Positions 24,120 through 33,516 of a DNA stretch of 64,000 nt are shown one piece after another. The position numbers and the translations under genes are program-made. A model generated the notes under the pieces. That model was not told where the DNA came from, made no database searches, and was given only the letters and a program-made list of their open reading frames with translations. The DNA is from Bacillus sp. 103mf. Lineage in GTDB: Bacteria; Bacillota; Bacilli; Bacillales; Bacillaceae_G. The stretch is from the NCBI RefSeq assembly GCF_900116295.1, contig NZ_FPAF01000008.1, positions 98,471 to 162,470 of the forward strand. The letters run 5' to 3'. Position 1 is the first letter of the stretch. Every line of letters starts with the position of its first letter.

Positions 24120-26042
24120 ATGAGTAACAAAATGATTCAAATTCGTTTTCCAAATGGTCGTGAACAGGAGTATATGAAAGGAACTACATTAGAGGCAATT
24201 GCAGAATCAATTAGCCCTGGATTAAAAAAGAAAGCTATTGCCGGAAAAGTGAATCAGCAACTATTTGATTTACGCAGAAGCATACAAGAAGATGCAGAAA
24301 TTGAGATTTTAACTTTAGAATCAAAAGAAGGCTTAAACGTAATGCGACATACAGCAGCCCATATATTAGCACAAGCCGTTAAAAGAATACACGGCCACAT
24401 CAACTTAGGCGTTGGCCCTGTTATTGAAAATGGATTTTATTATGATACGGATCTTCCAAATAGTATTGCAGTTGAAGAGTTAGTTCATATTGAACAAGAA
24501 ATGCAAAAAATTATTGATGAAAATTTGGAAATTCAACGAATTGAAGTAAGCCGCGATGAAGCAAAGCAAATATTTGAAGAGCTCGGTGACCATTTAAAAC
24601 TAGAGCTATTACAAGATATCCCTGCTGATCAAAACATAACTCTTTACAAACAAGGTGAATTTTTAGACTTATGCCGCGGACCACATTTACCATCTACTGG
24701 TTTTATGAAAGCTTTTAAATTAACAAATGTTTCAGGAGCATATTGGCGCGGTGACAGTAATAACCAAGTCCTTCAAAGAATATATGGGGTTGCCTTCCCT
24801 TCTAAAAAGGAACTAGATGAGTATGTAATCTTTTTAGAAGAAGCCGCAAAACGCAATCATCGTAAATTAGGTAATGAATTGGAATTATTTATGTTCTCTG
24901 AAGAAGCGCCAGGAATGCCATTTTATTTACCAAAAGGACAAATTATCCGAAATGAAATGGAAGCTTTTTTAAGAGGGATTCAACAAAAGCGTAATTATCA
25001 AGAAGTTCGTACTCCTTTTATGATGAATCAAAAACTATGGGAAAACTCCGGTCACTGGGACCATTATAAAGAGAATATGTATTTCACAGAAGTGGATCAT
25101 GGAAAATTTGCCTTAAAGCCAATGAACTGCCCTGGCCACATGCTAATGTTTAGAAATAAACTGCACTCTTATCGTGATTTACCCGTTCGAATGGCTGAAT
25201 TTGGGCAAGTCCATCGTCATGAATTTAGCGGTGCTCTAAATGGACTTCTTAGAGTTCGTACATTCTGTCAAGATGATGCCCATATTTTTGTAACACCTGA
25301 ACAAATTGAAAATGAAATAAAAGAAGTGATTGATTTAATCGATTATGTATATCGTACATTCGGTTTTGAATATGAAGTTGAGCTCTCTACAAGACCGGAA
25401 AATTCAATGGGAGACGACGAGTTATGGAACAAGGCGGAAGGCGCCCTGCAAAATGTACTAGAACAACTAAATTTCCGCTATAAAATTAATGAAGGTGACG
25501 GAGCGTTTTACGGTCCAAAGATTGACTTTCACATTAAAGATGCTTTAAATAGAAGCCATCAATGTGCAACTGTACAGCTCGATTTCCAAATGCCGGAGAA
25601 ATTTAACTTAAGCTATATTAATGAAAAAAATGAAAAGCAACGTCCTGTTGTTATTCACCGTGCTGTATTCGGTTCACTTGACCGTTTCTTCGGAATCTTA
25701 ATCGAACATTTTGCCGGAGCATTCCCAACATGGTTAGCTCCCGTTCAAGCGAAAATCATTCCTGTATCTGCCGAAGTACATGAACAATACGCAAAAGAAA
25801 TAGAAGAAAAGTTAAAAGATGCTGGAGTGCGAGTAGAACTTGATCTTCGCAACGAAAAACTTGGTTATAAAATGCGAGAAGCGCAAGTTCAAAAAATCCC
25901 ATATGTCCTTGTTGTTGGCGATCAAGAAGCCGAGCGTAACGAAGTAAACATTCGAAAATACGGAGAACAACAATCTAAAGCTGTACGATTTGACGAATTC
26001 TTTGCAAATATTCAGCAGGAAATTCAAAATAGAAGGTTATAA
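24120..26042 (+). CDS. thrS: threonyl-tRNA synthetase
   Basis: Charges tRNA-Thr. Domains in order: TGS (about 1-62), the editing/SAD domain with RHTAAH near residue 77, the class II catalytic core with MNCPGHMLMF and the C-terminal anticodon-binding domain. About 640 residues, full length. The ATG at 24120 is 8 bases after GGAG; an ATG three bases earlier is also possible. The triple T-box leader recalls B. subtilis thrZ, the threonine-starvation inducible second enzyme, so this may be the thrZ-like copy. Confidence 0.95.
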   Translation: MSNKMIQIRFPNGREQEYMKGTTLEAIAESISPGLKKKAIAGKVNQQLFDLRRSIQEDAEIEILTLESKEGLNVMRHTAAHILAQAVKRIHGHINLGVGPVIENGFYYDTDLPNSIAVEELVHIEQEMQKIIDENLEIQRIEVSRDEAKQIFEELGDHLKLELLQDIPADQNITLYKQGEFLDLCRGPHLPSTGFMKAFKLTNVSGAYWRGDSNNQVLQRIYGVAFPSKKELDEYVIFLEEAAKRNHRKLGNELELFMFSEEAPGMPFYLPKGQIIRNEMEAFLRGIQQKRNYQEVRTPFMMNQKLWENSGHWDHYKENMYFTEVDHGKFALKPMNCPGHMLMFRNKLHSYRDLPVRMAEFGQVHRHEFSGALNGLLRVRTFCQDDAHIFVTPEQIENEIKEVIDLIDYVYRTFGFEYEVELSTRPENSMGDDELWNKAEGALQNVLEQLNFRYKINEGDGAFYGPKIDFHIKDALNRSHQCATVQLDFQMPEKFNLSYINEKNEKQRPVVIHRAVFGSLDRFFGILIEHFAGAFPTWLAPVQAKIIPVSAEVHEQYAKEIEEKLKDAGVRVELDLRNEKLGYKMREAQVQKIPYVLVVGDQEAERNEVNIRKYGEQQSKAVRFDEFFANIQQEIQNRRL

Positions 26043-26048
26043 TACAAA

Positions 26049-26104
26049 AAGAAACCGCAAGAAGGCCAAGAGATATAATTTGAACCTTTTTGCGGTTTCT
26101 TCTA
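26049..26104 (+). terminator. intrinsic terminator after thrS
   Basis: AGAAACCGCAA pairs with TTGCGGTTTCT across a loop of about 30 bases that itself may fold, followed by T's. Confidence 0.7.
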
Positions 26105-26171
26105 TTTGCTAAGATTGTTTCATATTTTTGATGCTCCTTATTCCACTAAAGCGCCTGTTAGTTCAAGAAGA

Positions 26172-26681
26172 TTAATTGTTATTTTTATAGTAGAAGATGG
26201 TAGCAGCTAATTCACCATTTTTAGATTTCGCATAGTTAGGAATCCGTCCAGCTTGAATATAACCTAATGAAGTATATAGTTTATTGGAAGGGTCTCCTTC
26301 TCTTGTATCAAGAACTAATAATGACCTATCCTTCTGTTTTGCTATTTCTTCAGCCCTTTGCATAAGTAAACGACCAATACCATTACGTCGATAATTAGGG
26401 TGTGTCATTAATTTTGCGATTTCAGCTCTATGGCTTCCATTCTGCTTCGTCGATAATTGTAACTGTACACTTCCAACAATTTGATTGTTTAATTTAGCAA
26501 CAAATAAAATCACTTCGGGGCTAAGAACGGTTTCCCAGTACTTCTCTGCATCTACTTTTCCTATTGGTGGTAAAAATCCAATCGAAGCCCCATCTTCTAC
26601 GACCTTTATTAAAAGTTCCGAAAGCTCATTAAGATGTTCTTCAATTAAAAATAATTGTTCAATTTTCACATCAATATCCAA
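26172..26681 (-). CDS. GNAT family N-acetyltransferase
   Basis: A 169-residue single GNAT domain. The acetyl-CoA loop is HPNYRRNGIGRLLMQRAEEIA, and the later LYTSLGYIQAGRIPNYA is typical of the group acetylating small amines or antibiotics. The TTG at 26681 is preferred because AGAGGTGA lies 5 to 6 bases ahead; GTG at 26690 overlaps that site. Substrate unknown. Confidence 0.83.
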   Translation of the reverse strand: MDIDVKIEQLFLIEEHLNELSELLIKVVEDGASIGFLPPIGKVDAEKYWETVLSPEVILFVAKLNNQIVGSVQLQLSTKQNGSHRAEIAKLMTHPNYRRNGIGRLLMQRAEEIAKQKDRSLLVLDTREGDPSNKLYTSLGYIQAGRIPNYAKSKNGELAATIFYYKNNN

Positions 26682-26724
26682 GACAATCACCTCTATTTTA
26701 AATTAGCAGTTAAATAAAGTAAAA

Positions 26725-26965
26725 CTTCCATCAGCCCTCACCAATCGGGCTTTTACGGGCAGTTATCCCCCACCTATCTTCTTTAGAAAAGCGGAAGCGG
26801 CTCGCTCAGAAGCGCAGGACGTTGGAGTCCCCGACAAAGAGGCGCTTTTCGCCTCGTCGGAAGGGGCAAAACAACCGGAGATTCTAGCCGCTAGAGCTGG
26901 ACAACGCTTCTCTCTCAATCTTGAGGTGGGGGGCTTACTGCCCACAAATAGCCGGATAAAAATTA
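26725..26965. repeat. large hairpin-forming dispersed repeat
   Basis: About 240 G/C-rich bases standing out from the AT-rich flanks. GGGCAGTTATCCCCCACCT (26757-26775) pairs with AGGTGGGGGGCTTACTGCCC (26924-26943), enclosing further stems such as GAGGCGCTTTTCGCCTC. The right end, GGGGGCTTACTGCCCACAAA then TAGCCGGATAAAA, recurs as a short fragment at 36130. I read it as a structured B. cereus-group repeat. A 60-codon reading frame inside it on the minus strand is not credible. Confidence 0.75.
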
Positions 26966-27050
26966 GGTGTATCTGTGTTGCCTATCTAATTTCATAAAAT
27001 AACCATTCGGATATGTGACCATTTTCCATTTAAACTAGAAACATTTCACA

Positions 27051-27160
27051 CAACTATCCTGCACCTTTAGTGAAATAACAGAGTGTAGTTAATTTTAGTA
27101 CATCTTTTTTATAAACATTAAACTTTTTTCAAAACAGTACAACTTTGTTTTAATTCAATA
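27051..27160 (+). repeat. dispersed intergenic repeat (CAACTATCCTGC type), copy 1
   Basis: CAACTATCCTGC, CATCTTTTTTATAAACA and GTACAACTTTGTTT appear in the same order in the region 58637-58775. It is non-coding, between the hairpin repeat and the kinase gene. Confidence 0.5.
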
Positions 27161-27211
27161 AAAACATAATTTGAGCTTCCTTGCGCTTTCTTTTATTTGC
27201 ACCATTTATTT

Positions 27212-27736
27212 TTAACTATTAATATATGTAACCACTTCATTTATATAACAATCTAAAGGTTGTCCAGAATCAACAATCAAATAATGAGAATCAGATGGTT
27301 TTTTACTATTTTCAACCCATTCCTTAAATAATTCTTCTGATTCTACATACTGAATTTGACTAATCATTTGCTTCCGATTTTTTAATCGATTATCAATTTC
27401 TTGCATATCATTCAAATAACATTCCACATATTTGTATTTTGCATGATGTTTCTTAGCCACAGCTGTCCCCTTCTCCACCATTTCTACATACAAACAAGGA
27501 CTATCAAGTATCACATCATGCCCTTGTGACAGATGAAAATCTATTAGCGCCCACTCAATATCATACGAAATTTTACCAGCAAGTCTTGTATCAATATCAT
27601 CTACCCCAAAAGATTCTAGCAGTGCCGTTTTCACAATATCATGGTCTATTATAATAGCACCTGTCATTTTTGCTATTTCCCTAGACAAAGTTGACTTACC
27701 CGAACCTGGAAAACCTGACATTTGTAGAAAAAACAT
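27212..27736 (-). CDS. P-loop nucleotide kinase-like protein
   Basis: A 174-residue AAA/zeta-toxin-like kinase with Walker A GFPGSGKST at residues 8-16, DHDIVKTALLESFG next, and the lid-like RLKNRKQM. It probably phosphorylates a small molecule; no antitoxin gene is present beside it, so a toxin role is unlikely. The ATG at 27736 follows AGAAGGGG; the longer reading to 27757 runs through the site. First of a run of minus-strand modification genes. Confidence 0.8.
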   Translation of the reverse strand: MFFLQMSGFPGSGKSTLSREIAKMTGAIIIDHDIVKTALLESFGVDDIDTRLAGKISYDIEWALIDFHLSQGHDVILDSPCLYVEMVEKGTAVAKKHHAKYKYVECYLNDMQEIDNRLKNRKQMISQIQYVESEELFKEWVENSKKPSDSHYLIVDSGQPLDCYINEVVTYINS

Positions 27737-27848
27737 ATAAATACCCCTTCTATACACTTTAGTCTTTTATTGTTTAACTCAGCTTTTTAACACAGAGAAT
27801 ATAAATACTTTCTACTCATACAAATTTCTATCATTATTATCAAGTAAA

Positions 27849-28304
27849 TTAAAAATAATCTTTCATCAATTCCTTCATCCATATCGGAGAACGAGTATCT
27901 TCTCTTGAATCAAATTCTGATATATACGGCTTAATATCCAGAACTGGCGTCTTATTATTAGCATCTAATCCTTTTACAATCATTACATTATCTTCAATTG
28001 ATACAATCTCAACAGTAGAAATTCCAATAGGATTCGGACGATACTTTGTTCTTTGTGCAAAACAACCCTTTGCATCTAAAGCTTCTATCCCTCTCGGTTT
28101 TCTAATCCAGGACTGCGTTTTTTCCTTAAATTGATCCATATAAAAAATAACTATCGCATGTGAATATTCTTCTAATCCAACTAGCCCATCTTTATATTCT
28201 GGATGAATTATGATTGTTGAAACAACCTCTCCCCACCGTTCATATACCTTTTCATCAATCATTGATGCTACTTCACCTATAGGAGACATATTTATTAAAT
28301 TCAA
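27849..28304 (-). CDS. trmO: tRNA (N6-threonylcarbamoyladenosine37-N6)-methyltransferase TrmO
   Basis: Methylates t6A37 in some tRNAs using SAM. A 151-residue UPF0066/TrmO fold with the hallmark RPNPIGIS near residue 92 and VLDIKPYI near 122. The TTG at 28304 has GAAGGAAC 5 to 8 bases upstream; an in-frame ATG at 28289 is farther away. It lies 60 bases after a methyltransferase gene on the same strand. Confidence 0.88.
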   Translation of the reverse strand: MNLINMSPIGEVASMIDEKVYERWGEVVSTIIIHPEYKDGLVGLEEYSHAIVIFYMDQFKEKTQSWIRKPRGIEALDAKGCFAQRTKYRPNPIGISTVEIVSIEDNVMIVKGLDANNKTPVLDIKPYISEFDSREDTRSPIWMKELMKDYF

Positions 28305-28364
28305 TTTTTGTTCCTTCTTTCTTTACATGGTGTACACTTATCGGCAGTAAATAAAATATCTTCC

Positions 28365-29243
28365 TCATTTGTTTACAACCCCAAAAGTAATTTTCATACT
28401 TGGAGCATAGTTTAAAGAGGAATTTATGTTGAATACCTCAGAAAATCGTAGTTCTGCTTTATACTGTTCATATGCTTCATTAAATGTGGCCCCTCGGTTT
28501 ATTAAACGTTCAATAAATTCTTCTCTTTCAGCGGGAGCTATACCTAGTCCTTCTTCTTTGAGAGAATCATATAATCTCTGCTTATCTGTTTGATTTGCGT
28601 TAGAGTCAAGAAAATTAACTTTATCGCTAACTCGACAATCAATATTTTTTACACCTAAATTACTTAAGTATGTCGGTAATTTGATACCCATGTTTCCATC
28701 TTTTCCATTTCGTTTTGCATCTTCTTCAAACAGTTTCTGAAGAAAACCAAGCTGAATAATTTCTGATTGATTGTATTCACTAAGATTATACGAAGACATA
28801 TTAGAGATCCAATGCGGTTCAAAACATATGATCTTCCCTTTATTAACAACCGAATGAATCATTTTCTGCAACATTTTTATTGGATCAGTCATATGTAGTA
28901 GAAAAGCATGACAAACTGCTATATCATATTTACTCTCTAATTCAATTTCAGTTACATCAGCCACTATGAATTCAGCTTCATAGGGAAGGGTTTGAAACAA
29001 TTTTTTTGCATCATTAATCAATTTCTGTCCTTTATCAATACCTGTATATCTTGAACCTATCGGTAACAGTGGTAATAACTTAAATCCTAAATAACCATAC
29101 CCACAACCGTAGTCAATAATATGTACAGGCCTAGAAATTTTCCAAACTGAATTCACTAAAAATCCTAAATAGTCATCGTTATAATATAAATCTCTTGTAT
29201 TTTTTAAATAATCTAACTTATTATCCCAATAATAATCTTCCAA
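28365..29243 (-). CDS. class I SAM-dependent methyltransferase
   Basis: A 292-residue enzyme with motif I HIIDYGCGYGYLG at residues 41-53, the acidic strand-2 end GIDKGQ, and IAVCHAFLLHM as the following motif. The C-terminal third (about 200-292) is an additional helical region likely to select substrate. TTG start, with AAAGGAG 9 bases upstream and no ATG available. Substrate not recognised. Confidence 0.83.
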   Translation of the reverse strand: MEDYYWDNKLDYLKNTRDLYYNDDYLGFLVNSVWKISRPVHIIDYGCGYGYLGFKLLPLLPIGSRYTGIDKGQKLINDAKKLFQTLPYEAEFIVADVTEIELESKYDIAVCHAFLLHMTDPIKMLQKMIHSVVNKGKIICFEPHWISNMSSYNLSEYNQSEIIQLGFLQKLFEEDAKRNGKDGNMGIKLPTYLSNLGVKNIDCRVSDKVNFLDSNANQTDKQRLYDSLKEEGLGIAPAEREEFIERLINRGATFNEAYEQYKAELRFSEVFNINSSLNYAPSMKITFGVVNK

Positions 29244-29314
29244 TATAATAATCTCCTTTCTCTACATTTAGTTAGTATTTTCAGTTTGTATAAAATTCGT
29301 CAACAAAAGTGAAA

Positions 29315-29447
29315 TTAAATATCTTTATCTTCTTTATCTAATAAACGTTTCATATCGTTTCTAAAAAACTTCAGTTCATTTTTTGTTTTAATTAGTTCAT
29401 ACATATAGAATAAAAAATAATGCTAATAACGTTAAGACTCCAATCAT
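29315..29447 (-). pseudogene. frameshifted small single-TM protein
   Basis: ATG at 29447 with a GGGATGTGAG site opens MIGVLTLLALFF, a membrane helix, then meets a stop. Removing one T from the T6 run lets the frame continue as LFYMYELIKTKNELKFFRND to a stop at 29315, giving a 44-residue helix-plus-basic-tail protein. Either a homopolymer slip broke it, an assembly error is present, or slippage makes both forms. Confidence 0.5.
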
Positions 29448-29538
29448 AATACTCACATCCCTTTTATATTGTGGTTTTATTTTACAAAATGGGGCTGTAC
29501 TTGTTGTAAAATTGAGATCAAATGTCTCTAAGTGTAAC

Positions 29539-30291
29539 TTAATTCATTGTTTTTCTAAGCCGATCCGCTATAACTGACAACAAAAACTTCGGTAATACAA
29601 GCTGCCGTTTTATTCTCTTCGGCTGTGTTACCAATCTATATAACCATTCTGTTCCTGTATCTCTCATAACTTTTGGAGCTCTTTTTACATTTCCTGATAT
29701 AATGTCGATCATCCCTCCAATGCCAATGGATAAAGGTACATTTAGTTCTTGAAGATTATTATAGATAAACATCTCTTGCTTAGGAGAACCGAGGCCTACA
29801 AGCAGCAAATGCGGTTGAAACTGTTTCATATGACCTTTAACTTCTTCGATCTGTTCTTTATCTATAAAACCGTGTTGTCCTTCAAAAATAGCATGCGGAA
29901 AACTCACTTTTAAATTTCCAATCGCTTTTTCATTGTTTTCTGGTGAAGCGCCAAAAAGAAATACGCGATATCTATTTTGATTACAATAATCTATTAAGTC
30001 ATACGTTAAATCTGCACCTGTCACCCGCTCTTTCAACTGTCCATTTAAAATTTTCGAACCGAGTATAATGCCGATTCCGTCAGCTGTGATTATGTCTGCA
30101 GATAACAAAATATTTTTGAAGTGTACAGATTCAGACGCTGTCTCTTTCGCAGACATTACAATTTCAGGATTGGCAGTAACGATAAATCTAGGTTTCTCGT
30201 TCTTTTCTGATAACCAATCTTTTAGTATATGTACTACCTGTTTATACTCCAAACTACAAAATGGTATTCCTTTTATATATTGTTGTTTCAT
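29539..30291 (-). CDS. WecG/TagA/CpsF family glycosyltransferase (GT26)
   Basis: A 250-residue enzyme of the TagA type, which adds N-acetylmannosamine or a related sugar to an undecaprenyl-linked acceptor for teichoic acid or capsule-like polymers. Conserved segments: TANPEIVMSA (about 39-48), SADIITADGIGIILGSKIL (active-site aspartate), GERVTG-like KERVTGADL, and LLVGLGSPKQEMF. The C-terminal helices that bind the membrane are present. No other polymer gene is nearby, so it is an orphan here. ATG start with AAGGGAATTCG upstream. Confidence 0.88.
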   Translation of the reverse strand: MKQQYIKGIPFCSLEYKQVVHILKDWLSEKNEKPRFIVTANPEIVMSAKETASESVHFKNILLSADIITADGIGIILGSKILNGQLKERVTGADLTYDLIDYCNQNRYRVFLFGASPENNEKAIGNLKVSFPHAIFEGQHGFIDKEQIEEVKGHMKQFQPHLLLVGLGSPKQEMFIYNNLQELNVPLSIGIGGMIDIISGNVKRAPKVMRDTGTEWLYRLVTQPKRIKRQLVLPKFLLSVIADRLRKTMN

Positions 30292-30445
30292 TTCTTAAAT
30301 CGAATTCCCTTCATATGTTTCTATCATTATGTAAATTTCCGCTTCAAACTACCATCATAGTACTTATGATAGCTAATATGTATCATATTTTAAAACACCT
30401 ATCCATACATTCATCAGTCGCGTACACCCTTTTTAAAAGTAAAAG

Positions 30446-30991
30446 TTAAAAATTAAAATTACGAATAAGGAATTGAAGCTCTTGTTTTAATTCCTTTTTT
30501 TCACATTTCTCTTTAGTCTGTAAGGAGATTTTATCTGCTTCCATTAAGAAATATTTCAATTGCAAGTAACTGCTTAATGGAAATTCGTGTTCGGCCCATA
30601 ATCTTTGATAACCCACAATTCCATATCTAAGTAATATTTTATCCGCTTCTATTATAACCATTTTAACAAAGTCAAGAAAATTACAAGTGGCATCTACAAT
30701 GGTTACGCCTTCCTTTCCCTTAATATAGTCTAGTGTGTCATTATATTCTGTTATAGTTAAGAATAGTTCCTTGCTGTCTTGAAGCTCGAGTCTCCAACCT
30801 AATCCATGGGGCTCTTCCTCCCATAAAAAAGTTACAACACGTTCTTCACCACTTGATAAGTCAGTTAAACCACCTAATAAATCTCCAAATGCATCAGTTA
30901 TATAACTGGGACTAAATAAAATTTTTTGGGAATTTAGTTCAATAAATCCGTTTGCCCAACCGGTACCAATTAACTCATATTTAAATTGCAT
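30446..30991 (-). CDS. uncharacterised 181-residue protein
   Basis: No family recognised. A soluble, acidic protein beginning MQFKYELIGTGWANGFIELN, with a WEEEPHGLGWRLEL segment near residue 56 and a charged, lysine-rich helical tail (KEKCEKKELKQELQFL). The ATG at 30991 is certain because CGGAGG lies 6 bases ahead; the longer reading to 31060 lacks a site. No signal peptide. It lies between PhzF and TagA genes without obvious linkage. Confidence 0.7.
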   Translation of the reverse strand: MQFKYELIGTGWANGFIELNSQKILFSPSYITDAFGDLLGGLTDLSSGEERVVTFLWEEEPHGLGWRLELQDSKELFLTITEYNDTLDYIKGKEGVTIVDATCNFLDFVKMVIIEADKILLRYGIVGYQRLWAEHEFPLSSYLQLKYFLMEADKISLQTKEKCEKKELKQELQFLIRNFNF

Positions 30992-31074
30992 ATATACCTC
31001 CGACATTATTAATCTTAAAATGTGGCTCTCGTTCTTCACATAAGTATGATTATTAATCATTAATATTTCTTAAT

Positions 31075-31941
31075 TTATATAAAAATATATACCTCTTGAA
31101 AATTAGAAGCAAAGCCTCCTACTTGAACATCTGTAATATTACCAAGGTCAGTAGATACATTTACAACAATTTCTGAAGGCTTATTCATTACATGCCCTTG
31201 CTCAAAGGTGAAGGTATTATATTTTTCAAATTTTTTATTATGTTTTATTAAATAACATGCTAGTGCCGCATTTGATGTACCAGTAGCGCTTTCTTCTGGA
31301 ATACCAAACAAAGGTGAAAAATTTCTACAATGCGCTGTGGAATTATATAACGTTTCCAATGTAAATACATGATAACCTGTTACATTATATCTTTTACTTA
31401 TTTCAGCAACCCTTTTCATGTTAGGAGAAATCTTTAACAGGTCTGAAAGTCCTCTTACAGGTATAATGATATCACGTAAACCTGTAGACACAATTTGAAT
31501 GGGCATATCTGGTATTAATTTTTCTTTATCGAAACTTAAAGATTTCATAATTTCTTCACAGGGAAGTGTTTGAAGAAATTCCGGAAGATTTTGCTGTAAA
31601 GAGATTATTTTATTGTTATGTACCTCTACACTTAGTACCCCTGCTTTCGTTTTTATCGAGTATATCTTTGAGCTCATTCCTATAATCTGAACCAATAAAG
31701 AGAAAGTAGCGATTGTAGCATGTCCGCATATAGCAACTTCTTCATTTGGTGTAAAATATTTAATTTCATAGTCTGTATTTACAGAAGGAAGTACAAAGGC
31801 AGTTTCGGAAAAATTTAATTTATTTGCAATAGCTTGCATAGCTTTTGTTGTTAAACCCTTTGTGTCTAAAACAACCCCAGCCGGATTCCCACCTTTTCCG
31901 TCTTTAGTGAAGGCATTTAACATATATGCTTTAATCTTCAA
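31075..31941 (-). CDS. PhzF family isomerase-like protein
   Basis: A 288-residue PhzF-type protein of the diaminopimelate epimerase fold, made of two similar halves. GGNPAGVVLD near residue 17, the catalytic-glutamate segment NFSETAFVLPS near residue 43, EVAICGHATIA and later ESATGTSNAALACYL are all present. TTG start with AAAGGAG 10 bases ahead. It shares about the same layout as the second PhzF gene at 51573 but with many differences. Substrate unknown; no phenazine genes are present. Confidence 0.87.
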   Translation of the reverse strand: MKIKAYMLNAFTKDGKGGNPAGVVLDTKGLTTKAMQAIANKLNFSETAFVLPSVNTDYEIKYFTPNEEVAICGHATIATFSLLVQIIGMSSKIYSIKTKAGVLSVEVHNNKIISLQQNLPEFLQTLPCEEIMKSLSFDKEKLIPDMPIQIVSTGLRDIIIPVRGLSDLLKISPNMKRVAEISKRYNVTGYHVFTLETLYNSTAHCRNFSPLFGIPEESATGTSNAALACYLIKHNKKFEKYNTFTFEQGHVMNKPSEIVVNVSTDLGNITDVQVGGFASNFQEVYIFI

Positions 31942-32080
31942 TCCTGTTATCTCCTTTTCCGACTGACATATATATTCCGTACAGAGTTAACGTAAAAAAG
32001 CTTGTACTTCCTTCATTTTGGTTTATACTTTCTTCTTTATTAGATTTTGTTAAGGAATAATTTGTCTCTAGAATCTCCCT

Positions 32081-32827
32081 CTACTCCATATGCTCCTCAT
32101 ACAATTGAACAACCTCAAGCGAGTTATCCAACTCCTGCAGCCTTTTCACTAAACTTTCCACACCAAATATTTCTGTAAATGTATGACTGCCTACAATAAG
32201 ATTAATCTTTTTAAACTGTGCATACTGAACTGTATATAACGTCTTTTCTCCCGTAATGTATGTATCGCAGCCGCTGTCCAACGCTGCTTGAATATGATCA
32301 GTTGAATGACCTGCTCCTGTTATAATACCAACTCGTTTTACTTCTTTATCATTATTTTTCCACGCCTTCACCTTTTCACCTAGTTTATTCTCTACTTTTT
32401 CTACAAGCTCTGCAAACGGAATTGGATTTGTATATTCACCAACGCCAGGTAATTCTTCATCGTCACAAGAAGAATACGTTATTATTTCATCAATTTCGAT
32501 TGTATGAAATAACGAAGTACACGTTCCGAATTCAACAAAATCTAACGGTGAATGCACCCAAAAATGATTGATGTTATATTCTTTCAGTTTTGTTGCACAA
32601 GCTTCTTCCATTCCGTATAGAAACTCCCATGCATCATGATGCGTTATCATCATATCTACATTCTCTTTCTTTGCTTCTTCAATCGTTTCAAGTGTTAAAT
32701 TAGTAGCATAACCAATCTTATGAAAATGTTCATTGCTTACGTTTGTTATCCCAAACTGATCACCGTACTTACGTAAATGTTCTCCAAATAGTTCCTCAAT
32801 GTATTGGTTGAATTGTTTTATATGCAT
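32081..32827 (-). CDS. Nif3-like dinuclear metal-centre protein
   Basis: A 248-residue member of the Nif3/DUF34 family with metal-binding MITHHDAWEF (about 62-71) and the C-terminal site region DTYITGEKTL, GSHTFTEIFGV. Family members bind two metal ions; annotations as GTP cyclohydrolase 1 type 2 are uncertain. It is shorter than YqfO-type members because it lacks the inserted domain. ATG at 32827 with AGGGGAGA upstream. It follows the ABC ATPase by 38 bases on the same strand. Confidence 0.85.
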   Translation of the reverse strand: MHIKQFNQYIEELFGEHLRKYGDQFGITNVSNEHFHKIGYATNLTLETIEEAKKENVDMMITHHDAWEFLYGMEEACATKLKEYNINHFWVHSPLDFVEFGTCTSLFHTIEIDEIITYSSCDDEELPGVGEYTNPIPFAELVEKVENKLGEKVKAWKNNDKEVKRVGIITGAGHSTDHIQAALDSGCDTYITGEKTLYTVQYAQFKKINLIVGSHTFTEIFGVESLVKRLQELDNSLEVVQLYEEHME

Positions 32828-32865
32828 ATTTTTCTCTCCCCTTAATATTCTCATTTCCGCAAAAA

Positions 32866-33507
32866 TTATAATTCAATGACTCTATCGCATACTTGTGCTA
32901 CATATGGATCATGCGTGACAATAACAATTGTTTTTCCCTCTTTATTTAGATTTTTTAAAATTTGTATAATTTCATTTCTATTAGAATCGTCTAAAGATCC
33001 TGTTGGTTCATCGGCCAATATTAATTCGCAAGGCTTTAGGAGTATCCTTGCTATGGCGACTCTTTGTTGTTCACCACCTGAAAGCTCGTGTATTTTTTGC
33101 TGTAATGATACGCTCCTCAGCCCAACTTTTTCTAGGGCGACTGTTTTTAGTTCTTTCTTTTCCTTCTTTGTTTTTTTCGCATAAATCAAGGGAATTTCTA
33201 AATTTTTATTTACAGTATCATTGTCGATGAGTGCGTAATTTTGAAAGAGATACGACATTTTCGTTCTCAGAAGCTTATTTGCTTTACTAGAGTTCATACT
33301 AGGACTCTCTTCACCAAACAATTTAACAACTCCGTTATCTGGATTTTCAAGCATTCCCATAATATTAAGAATCGTTGTTTTACCAGATCCGCTTTTTCCA
33401 GTAATCGCAACCATTTCCCCTTCACAAATTTTTAAATTGAACTCATCTAGAATTGCATGATTTCCATAACTTTTACAAATATCTATCAGTTCGCATATAT
33501 ATTGCAT
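32866..33507 (-). CDS. ABC transporter ATP-binding protein (lactococcin-972 type)
   Basis: A 213-residue ABC ATPase with Walker A GKSGSGKTT (about 37-45), the signature LSGGEQQRVAIARI, and Walker B LILADEPTG. The set of features and its partner resemble the putative bacteriocin-export ATPase linked to lactococcin-972 loci. It starts 9 bases after the membrane-protein gene and must act with it. The role in export or self-protection is inference from the partner. Confidence 0.85.
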   Translation of the reverse strand: MQYICELIDICKSYGNHAILDEFNLKICEGEMVAITGKSGSGKTTILNIMGMLENPDNGVVKLFGEESPSMNSSKANKLLRTKMSYLFQNYALIDNDTVNKNLEIPLIYAKKTKKEKKELKTVALEKVGLRSVSLQQKIHELSGGEQQRVAIARILLKPCELILADEPTGSLDDSNRNEIIQILKNLNKEGKTIVIVTHDPYVAQVCDRVIEL

Positions 33508-33516
33508 TCGTTTCTA

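Noticed and set aside
26763-26945. 60-codon reading frame on the minus strand inside the hairpin repeat
   Set aside because: It is created by the G/C-rich repeat itself, has no ribosome site, and covers paired stem regions.
27212-27736. Zeta-type toxin
   Set aside because: The P-loop kinase has no adjacent small antitoxin gene, and its fold is shared by harmless small-molecule kinases.
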